This document shows, piece after piece, positions 26,007 to 35,350 of a stretch of 64,000 nucleotides of DNA. The translations under genes and the position numbers were made by a program. The stretch covers positions 1 to 64,000 of the forward strand of contig NZ_FXUL01000024.1 in assembly GCF_900182955.1 (NCBI RefSeq). Direction: 5' to 3'. The stretch is from Noviherbaspirillum suwonense (GTDB lineage Bacteria > Pseudomonadota > Gammaproteobacteria > Burkholderiales > Burkholderiaceae_D). Numbering within the stretch: the first letter of the stretch is position 1; each line of letters begins with the position of its first letter. Under the pieces are notes generated by a model. That model saw only the letters and a list, made by a program, of their open reading frames with translations. It was not told where the DNA came from and did not search any database.

Positions 26007-26064
26007 TTTGGCTGAGGTCGAGAACTTTTAGCCCTTTATATAGCGATGCGTTTGTCTCTTCCAT
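26007..26064 (-). pseudogene. 5' end of a CaiB/BaiF CoA-transferase, cut off
   Basis: On the minus strand, ATG 26064 is preceded by GGAGAAGTAGCA, a good ribosome site. The 19 residues MEETNASLYKGLKVLDLSQ match the start of CaiB/BaiF proteins. Homology then ends abruptly near 26007. The following 90 bases hold spaced TGACCCA/GTGACCC repeats that look like an IS end, then the IS1595 remnant. It follows the TRAP binding-protein gene by 59 bases and was probably the last gene of that operon. Confidence 0.7.
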
Positions 26065-26123
26065 TGCTACTTCTCCGGATTGAGTTCCCGACGTGATCCG
26101 TCGGGATCGAAGTGATGCGATGG

Positions 26124-27236
26124 TCAGAATTTCACTTTGCTGTAGATCTCGTCGCGCAATGCCTGCTCGAATTTGACGGGGTCGTTTCCGGTGCGAGCAA
26201 CGATTGCTTCCCATTTCGACAGGTTTTTCACGAAGGCGTTGACGGCAACCTCCGGATTGCGGACGCCACGTTTTTTGGCAGCCTCGATCGCATTGCGTAT
26301 TTCATCCTGGCGATAGCTCGCCAGCAGGTTGGTCAGTGCCTGGTCGGGCTTTCTGATGGTTACGCCCTTGGCCTTGGCTTGCGCTTCGACGTCATGGTCG
26401 TCCTTGACATAGCCAACTGCCAGCCTGGCCATGGCGCCGGGCAGGTTCTTGACGAAAGTAGCACGATCGGATTCCTTTACGCTCTTCCAGCTCGACTCGT
26501 TGAAGGCAACCAACGCACCACCTAGGTAGGCACCCATTGGCAGGTCGATCACGTTGCGCGTCAGGTCCCACAGCGACAGGGTCTGCAGCCATGACAGTGC
26601 TCCGATCATGCAGTCGAGTTGACCGCGTTCGATTGCTTCATAAGCTTCGGCGTTGGTTATGTTGACCGGAACACCGCCCAGGCGTGAGGCCCAGCGCCCG
26701 TATACGGTGCCCGCAGCACGCATTTTCAGACCCTTGAGGTCTGCCAGCGTCTGCACAGGCTTCTTGCACATCATCAGGTAGGGCGTAGTTGCATAGGTGC
26801 CCATGTAGATCGTCTTGTACTTGCGATACTCCTGCAGGCACTCGGGGCAACCCAAAAGTACCGTCTCGTTTACAGCCCCCATCGCCACCAGTGGATTTTC
26901 TACCAGGAATGCGAGGTCGGAAAGCGCTGTGTTCAGCGGGATTTCGTTCTGATGATATAGCGATACGATGAAGCCACCGTCCACCAGGCCGTCTCGGATG
27001 GCGGAGATTGTTCCTTTGCCGCCAACCATGGCGCCACCTGGATACAGATTGATCTTCAGGCTGCCTTTGGTTTCCTGTTCCACCGTCTTGAATAGAGGCT
27101 CCAATGCGTACCGGTTGCTGGCGTGAGTGGGCGGAAGGTAGTTGGAGTAGCTCAATGGCTTGCTCTGCTGTGCCACGGTCGGGAGTGCAATTGCCGCGAG
27201 TGCGAGCAATGCAGCCATCCTAAAGTACTTTTTCAT
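26124..27236 (-). CDS. dctP: TRAP transporter periplasmic solute-binding protein (DctP family)
   Basis: 370 residues with a signal peptide (MKKYFRMAALLALAAIALPTVAQ) and the DctP fold: LSYSNYLPPTHASNRYALEP at the mature start, MVGGKGTISAIRDGLVDGG and LKGLKMRAAGTVYGRWASRL, where the conserved Arg should bind the ligand carboxylate, then NAEAYEAIERGQLDCMIG. It delivers an organic acid to the DctQM permease encoded immediately upstream on the same strand. Many TRAP systems of this subgroup carry aromatic or alicyclic carboxylates; the ligand here is unknown. Intact, unlike several genes earlier in the operon. Confidence 0.92.
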   Translation of the reverse strand: MKKYFRMAALLALAAIALPTVAQQSKPLSYSNYLPPTHASNRYALEPLFKTVEQETKGSLKINLYPGGAMVGGKGTISAIRDGLVDGGFIVSLYHQNEIPLNTALSDLAFLVENPLVAMGAVNETVLLGCPECLQEYRKYKTIYMGTYATTPYLMMCKKPVQTLADLKGLKMRAAGTVYGRWASRLGGVPVNITNAEAYEAIERGQLDCMIGALSWLQTLSLWDLTRNVIDLPMGAYLGGALVAFNESSWKSVKESDRATFVKNLPGAMARLAVGYVKDDHDVEAQAKAKGVTIRKPDQALTNLLASYRQDEIRNAIEAAKKRGVRNPEVAVNAFVKNLSKWEAIVARTGNDPVKFEQALRDEIYSKVKF

Positions 27237-27294
27237 GATCGTCTCCTTGTCGACCTTCTCGGTCTTGTTGAACGCCGCGACTGCGGAAATTGGA

Positions 27295-28614
27295 CTAGTT
27301 ACTCATCAAATTCGGGAGGTACAGGCTGATCTGCGGGAACCCTATAAGTAGAGCCATGATCAATCCCTCTGCTGCCAGGAACCAGATAAGGCCGTGAAAG
27401 ATGCGCGATAGTGGCACCGCGGACCCGACCACGCCGCTGACCACGTAGGCATTGAGTCCCACCGGCGGCGTCAGCAAGCCGATCTCCAGGTACTTGACCA
27501 CCAGCACGCCGATCCAGATCAGGTCAAGGTTGAGGGCCCGGAACATCGGCATCAGTACCGGCAGCGTGATCAGCATCAGTCCGACCGGATCGAGGAACAT
27601 GCCCAGGAACAGGTAGATCAGCGATGCGCCCAGCACCACCAGAATGGGATCAAGCGCCCAGGCACCCATCAGCGTGGCCAGGTAGTTCGGCACGCCGCTA
27701 AGGGCCAGGAAGCGTGTCAGCAGAATGGCGCCTATGGCGACGAAGAATATCGATGCCGTGCTGGCCAGTGATTCCTGCACGCTGTCGATAAAGGCACGCC
27801 AGGTCAGTCGGCCCTGCAGCGCTCCCACCACGAAGGCCATGAAGGCGCCGACGGCCGCTGCTTCAGTGGTCGTCGCCAGCCCGCTGTACAGACTGCCGGC
27901 CACCGCTAGGATCAGGGCCGGTACCGGCCACACCTTGCGCAGTTCGGCCAAGCGTTCGGTCATGGTGACCTTCTCGTCGAGAGCCGGCGCCAGATTCGGA
28001 TTGAGGTGACATCGTCCGATGATCATGGCGGCGTAGACAAACGCGGTTAACAGGCCCGGAAGAATGCCCGCGATCAGCAGCTTGCCGATGGGCTGGTCGG
28101 TGAAGATGCCGTACAGCACGAAAAGGATGCTAGGCGGAATCAGCGAGCCCAGTGTCCCGCTGGCCGCAACGACTGCGGTAGCCAGGCCGGGATCGTAGCG
28201 GGCTTTGAGCATTTCCGGAATCGCGATGCGTCCCATGGCGGCAGCAGTGGCCAGGCTGGAACCGGAGACGGCCGCGAAGCCTGCGCTTGCGAAGTTGGTC
28301 GCTACTGCCAGGCCGCCAGGCAGAAAACTGAGCCAATTCCGGGCTGCCGAGAACAGGCTGCGGGTGAGTCCAGTGTGGAAGGCGATCGCGCCCATCAGCA
28401 GGAACATCGGCACTGCCGAGAGGGACCAGCTTGCGGCAAACTCGAATGGCAGCCCGGCCAGTGCGGCCATCGCAGCGGACGGGCCGCGCAGGACAAACAT
28501 GCCGCTCAGCGATACCGTACCCAGTGCGATTCCGATCGGGAAGCGCAGTGCCATCAGGACGACCAGAAGACCAAGTCCGATGAAGCCGACTGCAACGGGG
28601 GAAAATTCAGTCAT
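27295..28614 (-). CDS. dctM: TRAP transporter large permease (DctM family)
   Basis: 439 residues, about twelve hydrophobic segments throughout, for example VGFIGLGLLVVLMALRFPI at the start. Family motifs include SLATAAAMGRIAIPEMLKARYD followed by LIPPSILFVLYGIFTD, and LGMFLDPVGLMLITLPVLMP near residue 340. It is the sodium-coupled transport channel of the TRAP system in the inner membrane. It overlaps the small permease gene by eight bases and is 58 bases before dctP. Confidence 0.93.
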   Translation of the reverse strand: MTEFSPVAVGFIGLGLLVVLMALRFPIGIALGTVSLSGMFVLRGPSAAMAALAGLPFEFAASWSLSAVPMFLLMGAIAFHTGLTRSLFSAARNWLSFLPGGLAVATNFASAGFAAVSGSSLATAAAMGRIAIPEMLKARYDPGLATAVVAASGTLGSLIPPSILFVLYGIFTDQPIGKLLIAGILPGLLTAFVYAAMIIGRCHLNPNLAPALDEKVTMTERLAELRKVWPVPALILAVAGSLYSGLATTTEAAAVGAFMAFVVGALQGRLTWRAFIDSVQESLASTASIFFVAIGAILLTRFLALSGVPNYLATLMGAWALDPILVVLGASLIYLFLGMFLDPVGLMLITLPVLMPMFRALNLDLIWIGVLVVKYLEIGLLTPPVGLNAYVVSGVVGSAVPLSRIFHGLIWFLAAEGLIMALLIGFPQISLYLPNLMSN

Positions 28615-29113
28615 CAGTCTTCTCCGTGAATGAAAGCAGGGTCTGCATCAGCATCCAGCAGCCCATCAGGAAGGTCGATACCGGAACGCACCAACGTGCC
28701 GGCCAGATCAGAATGTCGAAATGGATCGCGCTGGTGGATTCGCCAACGGTGCTCATATGGATCGCTTCAACGCCGGACGCCCAGGCGAACAGAAACAGAT
28801 AGGCGGCGCTAACCATGTGTACCACCGCCAGCAGGATGCGAAGCGACTTGGGACGCATGCGCTCGGTGGCGAGCGTCATTACGATGTGGTGGTTGGTCTT
28901 CTGTACGTAGGCGAACGGCAGGAATGCGCAGGTTGCCATGGCGTAGAAGGACACCATCTCTAGCGTGCCGGGGACCGGCGCGTTGAACAGATATTTGAGT
29001 GATACGTCCAGTATTACCAGCACCATCATCAGCAGCAAGCCGACTCCGGCGATGCAAAGCGTCACGAGCGTGGCCAACTCGAGAAAACCCCGAACCATGT
29101 TCAGCTTCATCAT
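28607..29113 (-). CDS. dctQ: TRAP transporter small permease (DctQ family)
   Basis: 168 residues with four predicted membrane helices. The motif VILDVSLKYLFNAPVPGTLEM followed by FYAMATCAFLPFAYVQKTNH fits DctQ proteins (R/K-Y-x-F-N-x-P-V-PG-x-E). It forms the membrane complex with DctM. Its gene is followed directly by dctM with an overlap, and preceded after 58 bases by the nitronate-monooxygenase-like gene. Together with 26124 and 27295 it makes a complete TRAP importer. Confidence 0.9.
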   Translation of the reverse strand: MMKLNMVRGFLELATLVTLCIAGVGLLLMMVLVILDVSLKYLFNAPVPGTLEMVSFYAMATCAFLPFAYVQKTNHHIVMTLATERMRPKSLRILLAVVHMVSAAYLFLFAWASGVEAIHMSTVGESTSAIHFDILIWPARWCVPVSTFLMGCWMLMQTLLSFTEKTDD

Positions 29114-29171
29114 ATTCCCCTCCCCCTTTGTGCTGGCCAGTTGACCAGGTCTGGCGATTTCTCGCGATTTT

Positions 29172-30171
29172 TTATCGTTCCACTACTTGCATCTGATGGG
29201 CCAAGCGAGCGGCTGCGGTTGCCGCCTCGGCCACCGTCCGTTGCACGACTTCGGCTGCGCCCGGGATGTCGTCGACCAGAGCAGCCGACTGACCCAGCCA
29301 AGCGACGCTTCCACGCATGTCGCCATCGATGATCGCGCGCTCGTTGACGTCGGCGCGAACCATGCCGAGTATGGTCTCGCGAGCCGCCCGCTTTCTCTAC
29401 GTCGAGAATCTTGCTGGCCCATTCGTTGGCCAAGGCCCGCCCGGGGGTGCCCACCGATCGCTTGATGACTACCGTGTCATCGGCGCCAGCCCGGATCACG
29501 GCATCCTTGTAGTTCTGGTGCGCGGAGGCTTCGCGTACTGCGATGAAGCGGGTGCCGACCTCCACGCCGGCGGCGCCTAGCGCCAGTGCTGCCGCCATTC
29601 CAAAGCCGTCGGCGATGCCACCGCCTGCCAGCACGGGAATGTTTACGGCGCGCTTGACCAGCGGTATCGCCACCATATTGGTCACGTCTGTGCGGCCGAT
29701 ATGCCCGCCGCCCTCGTAGCCGACGGTCGCCAGCACATGTGCGCCAGCCTGTTCTGCCTTCTTTGCCTGCTCGGGACCGGAGACAAGCACCAGGATGCTG
29801 ATCCCGGTGTCGGCCAGACGATCGATATAGGGCTTGGGATTGCCGCCGGTGAAGGACACCGCCGCCACGCCTTCTTCTGCAACCAGATCGAGCAGGTGGT
29901 CGATCTTGATATGCCCGACAGGAAAATTGACGCCGAAGGGTGCGCTCGTAAGCTGCTTGGTCTTGCGTATTTCTGCGCGCAACAGGTCTGCCTCCGCCAT
30001 CCCGGCGACCGCGATTTGTCCCATTCCGCCAGCGGCAGATACTGCTGCTGCTGCCAGCTCTGCGCGGGAGATACGCGCCAGGCCGCTTTGTACAATTGGA
30101 TAGCGGATTCCCAGCGCTTTGCTGGCCGGGGTGTCGATGCTCATCGGGTGCGCTGTGGAAGGTGCATTCAT
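29172..30171 (-). pseudogene. Nitronate monooxygenase/FabK-like flavoprotein with a frameshift
   Basis: From ATG 30171 the frame reads MNAPSTAHPM, then SKALGIRYPIVQSGLARISR, VSFTGGNPKPYIDRLADTG and LAGGGIADGFGMAAALALGA (FMN phosphate site), the layout of 2-nitropropane dioxygenase family enzymes. Near 29388-29396 one extra base moves the reading frame. The expected C-terminus (RAARETILGMVRADVNERAI to AARLAHQMQVVER) continues in another frame and stops at 29172. Without the shift the protein would be about 333 residues. In-frame and without a stop it is joined upstream to the acyl-CoA synthetase frame. In such operons these proteins may act on enoyl-CoA or nitronate-like compounds; no function can be assigned. 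Confidence 0.8.
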
Positions 30172-32242
30172 GGCTGGTCTTCCCCGGTTGCCGATGACCA
30201 GTGCCTCCACGGGAACGCCACCCTTCCTGCCAAGGATTAACGGATTGACGTCGATTTCGCTGACAGCGTCGCGCAGGTCGGCTGCCAGCGCCGATACCCG
30301 GCATACGGCTTCGGCAAGGGCATCGACATCCAGTGCCGGCACGTTCCGGAAACCGTTCAGCAGCGGCGCCTTGCGCAGCGACAGGATCATGTCCCGCGCC
30401 TGGGAATGGTTGACCGGGGCCAGGGCGACGGCGACGTCGCGGGTAAGTTCGACGTCGACGCCGCCAAACCCGCATACAACCAGCGGCCCGAATTGCGCGT
30501 CGCGGCGGGCACCGATCATCATCTCGACACCCCGTTCGGCCATCTGTTGCACCAGTATGCCATTGAGGATGGGGGTGTCCGGTAGCGCTGCGGCCGTATT
30601 CCGCAGCTCGCTTGCGGCGCGCTCGACCGCGGCCTTGACCGCGCTTGCCGGATTGGCCACCAGTATTTCGCGCGTCACCCGAACCCCGTATGCGGCAAGT
30701 ACTCGCTTGGACTGGCTCTCGCTCAGAGCCGGGCCGTGGCCACTAGCGGCTGCGCCGGCGAATACCTCGCGTGCGGTTTTGGCGTCGCCCTCGGCCGCCA
30801 GCGCAGGCTCCTGCAACAGCCGGTCCCGGTTGTGGTAATGGTCTGTCGACAACTTAAGCGCTTTGATGCAGCGAGTCATGGAGTGGAACATGGAGATTCG
30901 CGGTGAAGCGTCATACACTTCGCTGCCTGGACCGTTGATCCATTCATTGATCCACACCAAGCAGACCGGCTTGTCCAGTTCGTCAGCCAAGCCGGACAGG
31001 AATTGTGCCAGTTCGATCGTGGTCGGACGGTATGCCGACATCATGGGCACAACCACTGCGGCAAAACCTGGATCCTCTGCGAATGCGCGTATGCAGTCGC
31101 CATACATCTGCATGCTCTTGAGCGATTCGGCAGTCAGGTCGCAGGGGTTGGCGGTGGAGCCGAAGTCCGGTACCACGTTTGCCAGCCTGGCCGAGGTGGC
31201 GGCGGCGGGAGGCGGTAGCGCCAGCCCGATTTCCTCGGCTTTGTCGGCCGCCATCACGGCTGCGCCGCCGGAACTCGCCATCACGCCCTCGACTTTGGGC
31301 GGGCCTGACTTGGAGAACAGGACTGCCGTTTCCACGATTGCCTCCCAGTTGTCGATGATTACCATCCAGTGGCGCGGAATGCGGCCTCATATGCAGCTGT
31401 GGACCCTGCCATGGTGCCGGTGTGCGACATGGCAGTTCGCTGACTGATGACACTGTTTGCCAGTTTGTAGATCAGGAGGGGTTTGTCGGCAGCCAATGCC
31501 ATGCGTGCCGCTTCCAGCAGGCGCTCCCCGTCGCGAACGCCTTCGAACATGCAGCAGATCACCTTGGCGGCATTGTCCTCGACCAGATAGTTGATCATGT
31601 CGCAGACGTCGACGTCGCAGGAGTTTCCCGGCGAGAGGTAGTGCGTGAAGCCGATGCCGCGCTCCATCGATTGCATCATGCAGTATCCCAGCGCAACGCT
31701 TTGGGAAATTATCCCGATGTCGCCCTTGACCATGCGCATCTCGTTAAACTTCGGCATGAAGTTCAGGCCCACCATGCTGTTCAGGTTGGCAATACCGACG
31801 CAGTTCGGTCCCAGCAGGCGCATGCCGGACTCCTGGGCGATATACGCCTGCGGTACTGTGTCTGAATGGACTCGGGTTTGCCGACTTCGGCGAAACCGGC
31901 CGAATACAGGATCATGCCGCCCACCCCCACTGCGGATGCGCGCTGCACCAGACCTTCAACTTGCGCCATCGGTACGATTACGATCACGCGATCAGGTACT
32001 TCGGGCAGGTCCTCCAGCCTTGAGTGGCACTTCAGTCCGGAGACCAATTCATAGCGAGGATTGATAGGGTAAATATTGCCGGCGTATCCTATACGAATGT
32101 TGTCCAGCGTTCGTGCTCCGAACGAGCCCAGTGTGTCAGAGGCGCCGATGACGGCAATGCTGGCCGGATCAATAAGCCGCCGCATCTCTTTGCGCCCGAA
32201 AAGTCGCGTGCGGTTCGGTACATAACCCGTTGTCGTTCTCAT
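30172..32242 (-). pseudogene. ADP-forming acyl-CoA synthetase (acetate-CoA ligase type), multiply frameshifted
   Basis: ATG 32242 overlaps the acyl-CoA dehydrogenase stop by four bases. The CoA-binding domain (IDPASIAVIGASDTLGSFG) is in the first frame. Near 31855 a frameshift moves the ligase domain (MRLLGPNCVGIANLNSMVGL) into a second frame. A missing base near 31367 (ATGW-stop, where ATGWVIIDNWE is expected) moves the rest into a third. The ATP-grasp part also seems to lack about 35-40 residues around the usual PVVLK and HK segment. The last frame runs without a stop into the flavoprotein. An intact enzyme would activate an acid with ATP to ADP. As given, this one is broken. Confidence 0.85.
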
Positions 32243-33381
32243 AGTCCCAATTCCCTTGAAATCAGTTGTCGTTGTATCTGCGAGGTGCCGCCGCCCACGG
32301 TAGCGTTGCGGGCATCGCGCCAGTGGCGCTGCATGTTGTAATCGGTGGTGTAGGCATGGCCACCGAGGATTTGCATGCCGGCCGCGGTAACGCGCTGCAA
32401 CATTTCTGAAACGAAGAGCTTGGCCATGCTCGCCTCCTTGCGGCAAGGTAGGCCCTGGTCATAGCGCCATGCGGCCATTGCAGTGAGCCAGCGCCCCGCC
32501 TCCAGTTCTGTTGCCATGTCAGCCAGACTGTGAGCGATTACCTGGAACTGCCCGATCGGACGGCCGAATTGCTGCCTTTCCCGAGCGTAGGCCGTGGCTT
32601 CCTCCAGGGCACTGCGGGCGGTACCGATGTAATTGGCCGCCAAGGTAATTCGTTCGCGTTCCAGGTGGCGCCCGATGTAGGTCCAGCCCTCGCCGGCTTC
32701 GCCGATGAGGTACCTTGATGGCAGACGGACGTCGTCGAAGAATATTTCCGTCAGTCCCAGTATTCGGCGCCCGATAACGTCCAGGCGATTGATCGTCAAA
32801 CCTGGCAGGTTATTGGGGACCAGGAACAGCGAGATACCTTCCTGACGGGTGGCGCCTTTTGCCGTGCGTGCGGCGACGATCATCATGTTGTCCGGCGCAT
32901 CGGCGCCGCTGGAAAATACCTTTTGTCCTCGCAGCAGCCAGTCGTCGCCATCACGACGGGCGGCAGTGGTCAGAGATGCCGCGTCCGAACCGGACTGCGG
33001 TTCTGTCAGGCTGAAGGAAAGCTTGACGTGCCCGGTCGCTACTTTCGGCAGGATTTCCTGTCGCAGATCTTCCGAAGCAAAGTCCGCGAGGATCATTGAC
33101 CCCCAGGCCTGCAGGGCGATGCGGGTTGCGAAGTCAACACTGGGCCGGGCAACTTCCTCGTACAAAATGGTGCAATCTGCCATCGAGCTGCCGAGGCCAC
33201 CGTAGGCAACCGGGACCACCATAGCGACGAAACCAGCCTGCACCATGGCTTGATAGACCGGCTCGGGGAAAATGCCATCGTGGTCCCAAATCCGTACTTT
33301 CTCGTGCGAGCACTCGGTTCGCACCAAGCGTTCGATCGCGGCACGAAGAAGATTCTGCTCTTCAGTTGGTTCGAAATTCAA
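32239..33381 (-). CDS. Acyl-CoA dehydrogenase
   Basis: 380 residues, intact. N-terminus MNFEPTEEQNLLRAAIERLV, FAD/substrate motif KLSFSLTEPQSGSDAASLTT, C-terminal GMQILGGHAYTTDYNMQRHW and VGGGTSQIQRQLISREL. As in the enzyme at 20959, the YEGT Glu is replaced by Gly (VGGGTSQ), suggesting that the catalytic base lies at another position, as known for several branched-chain and sterol-type dehydrogenases. It overlaps the synthetase start by four bases and follows the SDR gene after about 30 bases. Confidence 0.92.
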   Translation of the reverse strand: MNFEPTEEQNLLRAAIERLVRTECSHEKVRIWDHDGIFPEPVYQAMVQAGFVAMVVPVAYGGLGSSMADCTILYEEVARPSVDFATRIALQAWGSMILADFASEDLRQEILPKVATGHVKLSFSLTEPQSGSDAASLTTAARRDGDDWLLRGQKVFSSGADAPDNMMIVAARTAKGATRQEGISLFLVPNNLPGLTINRLDVIGRRILGLTEIFFDDVRLPSRYLIGEAGEGWTYIGRHLERERITLAANYIGTARSALEEATAYARERQQFGRPIGQFQVIAHSLADMATELEAGRWLTAMAAWRYDQGLPCRKEASMAKLFVSEMLQRVTAAGMQILGGHAYTTDYNMQRHWRDARNATVGGGTSQIQRQLISRELGL

Positions 33382-33414
33382 GGGACTACCTCGTCAAGAA
33401 GTGGATGGTTGGCT

Positions 33415-34195
33415 TCAGGAGGCCACGTACTTGAGCCAGCGGCCACCGTCGACAAGCATGTTTTCGCCGGTCATGTAAGAGCCAAGGTCGGACGCCAGAT
33501 AGGTCGCGGCTTTGGCGATATCGATCTTGGCGCCGAAGCGGCCTAGCTCGGTCTTTCTTGCGTTCCAGTTCACCGCGACCAGTGTCGAGGTACATGCGTG
33601 TGAAGCCTTCGGTATCCCCGATCGGCCCGGGCGAGATGGTGTTGACGCGAATCCCGTCCGGTCCCCACTCGACGGCCAACGTGCGCGAGAGTGAAAGTAT
33701 GCCGGCTTTTGCTGCTGCCGCGTGCGCCGCGCCCGGCCAGCCTGTTACGCCAAGCATGGTGATGATGCTGATGATCGAGCCGGCGAACTGTGACCGCTTC
33801 AGGTGTTCATAAGAAGTCAGGCAGCAGTAGAAGGTGCCGTTCAGGTTGATGTCGATCACCGTGCGCCAGCCTTTGGGCGTAAGACCTGCGGTCGGGCACT
33901 GGAAGTTGCCGGCGGCGTTGTTGACGAGGACATCAAGCGAGCCGAAGCGCTCGACCGCATTGTCGATCGTACGCTTCACTTCATCAAAGTCGCGCACATC
34001 GGTACGGAATGCGGCAGCTGTGATCCCCTCGGCCGCGAGTTGCCCGCAGTCCCTGTCCAGGCGCTCCTGGTTGCGGCTGGCTAGCACCACCGTCGCGCCC
34101 AGCCGTCCATAGGTGGCGGCGATTTCCAGGCCAATGTCGCCGGCACCGCCTGTGATTAGTGCGACCCGTCGCTTCAATGTATCGGCAGTGAACAC
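33415..34195 (-). pseudogene. Short-chain dehydrogenase/reductase with a frameshift near its C-terminus
   Basis: Start GTG 34195 overlaps the crotonase stop by one base. The Rossmann motif ALITGGAGDIGLEIAATYG, LVNNAAGNF and the catalytic core are intact through PGPIGDTEGFTRMYLDTGRG. Near 33569 an extra base turns RKKTELGRFGAK into RKKDRARPLRRQ. In the shifted frame the normal SDR end is visible (KAATYLASDLGSYMTGENML, VDGGRWLKYVAS), stopping at 33415. The unshifted frame would end at 33386 with an unrelated tail. Members with this layout include 2,4-dienoyl-CoA reductase-like enzymes. Either the gene is decaying or the base call is wrong. Confidence 0.82.
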
Positions 34196-34977
34196 TATGA
34201 TTTTCCCTTTTGGTTGAGTTTCAAGAGCATCGCGGCAATCGCGGACTGGTGCCCTGCGGTAGATGAGGCCAGTGCGAACGCCTCGGCCTCGTGGGCGAGC
34301 ACGGGCTCAAGTCCCGCTGCCCAGTGTTGCGCACACAATGCCTTGGTTAGCATCAGCGCTTCCCATGGGAGATTTAAAAGATCTGAAGCGAGAGCCCGGC
34401 TGGCGGCATCGAGTTGCTCGGCCGGGACGACCCGCCGCGTGAGACCGAGGTGCTGAGCATCGACTGCGGTAATTGAGCCGCCCGTGAGCAGCAAGTCGAG
34501 TGCGGTAGCGGCATTCGTCTTGGCCTGCAGCAGGGCCGAGGCGCCGCCGTCAGGAACGAGCCCCAGGCGCACGAAGGGGAAGGACAGTTTCGCGTCGTCG
34601 GCCATTACCAGTATGTCGGCCGCTAATGCAAGCGATGCGCCCCCCCCGGTCGCTGCGCCCTGTACCGCTGCGATCACCGGCTTGTTCATGCGGACGATCG
34701 CGATGTGATGGGCTTGCGCCATTCGGATTCGCTCTCGCCAGGCAAGCGGCGATTGCGGCGCGTCGACGATATCCGCACCTGCACAAAATGCCGGACCATC
34801 ACCGCGCAACAGGAGCACTTTGACCGCTTCGTCCTTCCCGACATCGGCCAAGCATTCGCCCAGGCTAGCCCGCATCGTCGGCGAGAGTGCGTTGCGCTTG
34901 TTCGGTCGGGACAAGGTAATCACCGCGAGCCCGTTTGCCTTGTCCAGTAAAACCTCTCCGGATTCTTTCATGGTCAT
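34195..34977 (-). CDS. Enoyl-CoA hydratase/isomerase, PaaG-like
   Basis: 260 residues from ATG 34977 (ATG 34971 is an alternative; AAAGACGA lies upstream). Crotonase marks: LAVITLSRPNKRNALSPTMR, FCAGADIVDAPQ and GAATGGGASLALAADILVMA. The segment FPFVRLGLVPDGGASALLQA is PaaG-like, lacking the second Glu of classical hydratases. It is the first gene after the sigma54 promoter at 35009-35024, with a leader of only about 20 bases, and leads the operon that contains the TRAP transporter. Confidence 0.9.
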   Translation of the reverse strand: MTMKESGEVLLDKANGLAVITLSRPNKRNALSPTMRASLGECLADVGKDEAVKVLLLRGDGPAFCAGADIVDAPQSPLAWRERIRMAQAHHIAIVRMNKPVIAAVQGAATGGGASLALAADILVMADDAKLSFPFVRLGLVPDGGASALLQAKTNAATALDLLLTGGSITAVDAQHLGLTRRVVPAEQLDAASRALASDLLNLPWEALMLTKALCAQHWAAGLEPVLAHEAEAFALASSTAGHQSAIAAMLLKLNQKGKS

Positions 34978-35008
34978 TGATCGTCTTTGTGATTGGTGAG
35001 TGTCAATT

Positions 35009-35024
35009 AGCAATGTATGTGCCA
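35009..35024 (-). promoter_or_regulatory. Sigma54 promoter for the crotonase-to-TRAP operon
   Basis: On the minus strand the bases read TGGCACATACATTGCT, a full match to TGGCAC-N5-TTGCW with the ten-base GG-GC spacing (-12 GC at 35010-35011). Transcription should begin near 34998, about 20 bases before ATG 34977. An AT-rich site related to the 16391 palindrome lies about 65-85 bases upstream (35087-35108). Confidence 0.87.
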
Positions 35025-35350
35025 CGCAGCCAAAAGCGATGGCAATTCGTCGATGTGACAGAATTATTGGCGCAAGCCATTGTTCCGTATAGAGTTTTTA
35101 AATTGTAGTCAGTGGATAACCGGCGCGTCGGAGTTGTCGTCGGCGCGCTGCCCGCAAAGTCGGGCAGGCTAGTCGGTGTATTTGGCACAGGCAAAAGGCT
35201 GCTCATGGCGAAGACAGGCAATTTGTCATGTCTGCGCTTTTGGGCCTTTCAGCTTGGTCCACCATCGGCGATCTGCTTGGTCAATTCGCTCCGGACGAGT
35301 GCGTGCAATATATCCGCCATGCCGGCTATAGCATGTCAGACTAAAAATGC
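35025..35350. other. Upstream region of the 35024 promoter, no gene
   Basis: No supported gene. The stretch contains GTATAGAGTTTTTAAATTG and TAG just after it (35087-35108), similar in the TTTTTAAA core to the candidate activator site at 16391-16407. It ends at the terminal repeat of the ISL3 element (35351). A short plus-strand frame from 35112 has no homology and is not called. Confidence 0.5.

Noticed and set aside
29110-31365. A single 751-residue fusion protein in one open frame
   Set aside because: Its first part lacks the CoA-binding domains, which are in two other frames upstream, and its last 90 residues are out-of-frame relative to the flavoprotein family. It is a patchwork of frameshifted genes, so the parts are annotated separately.
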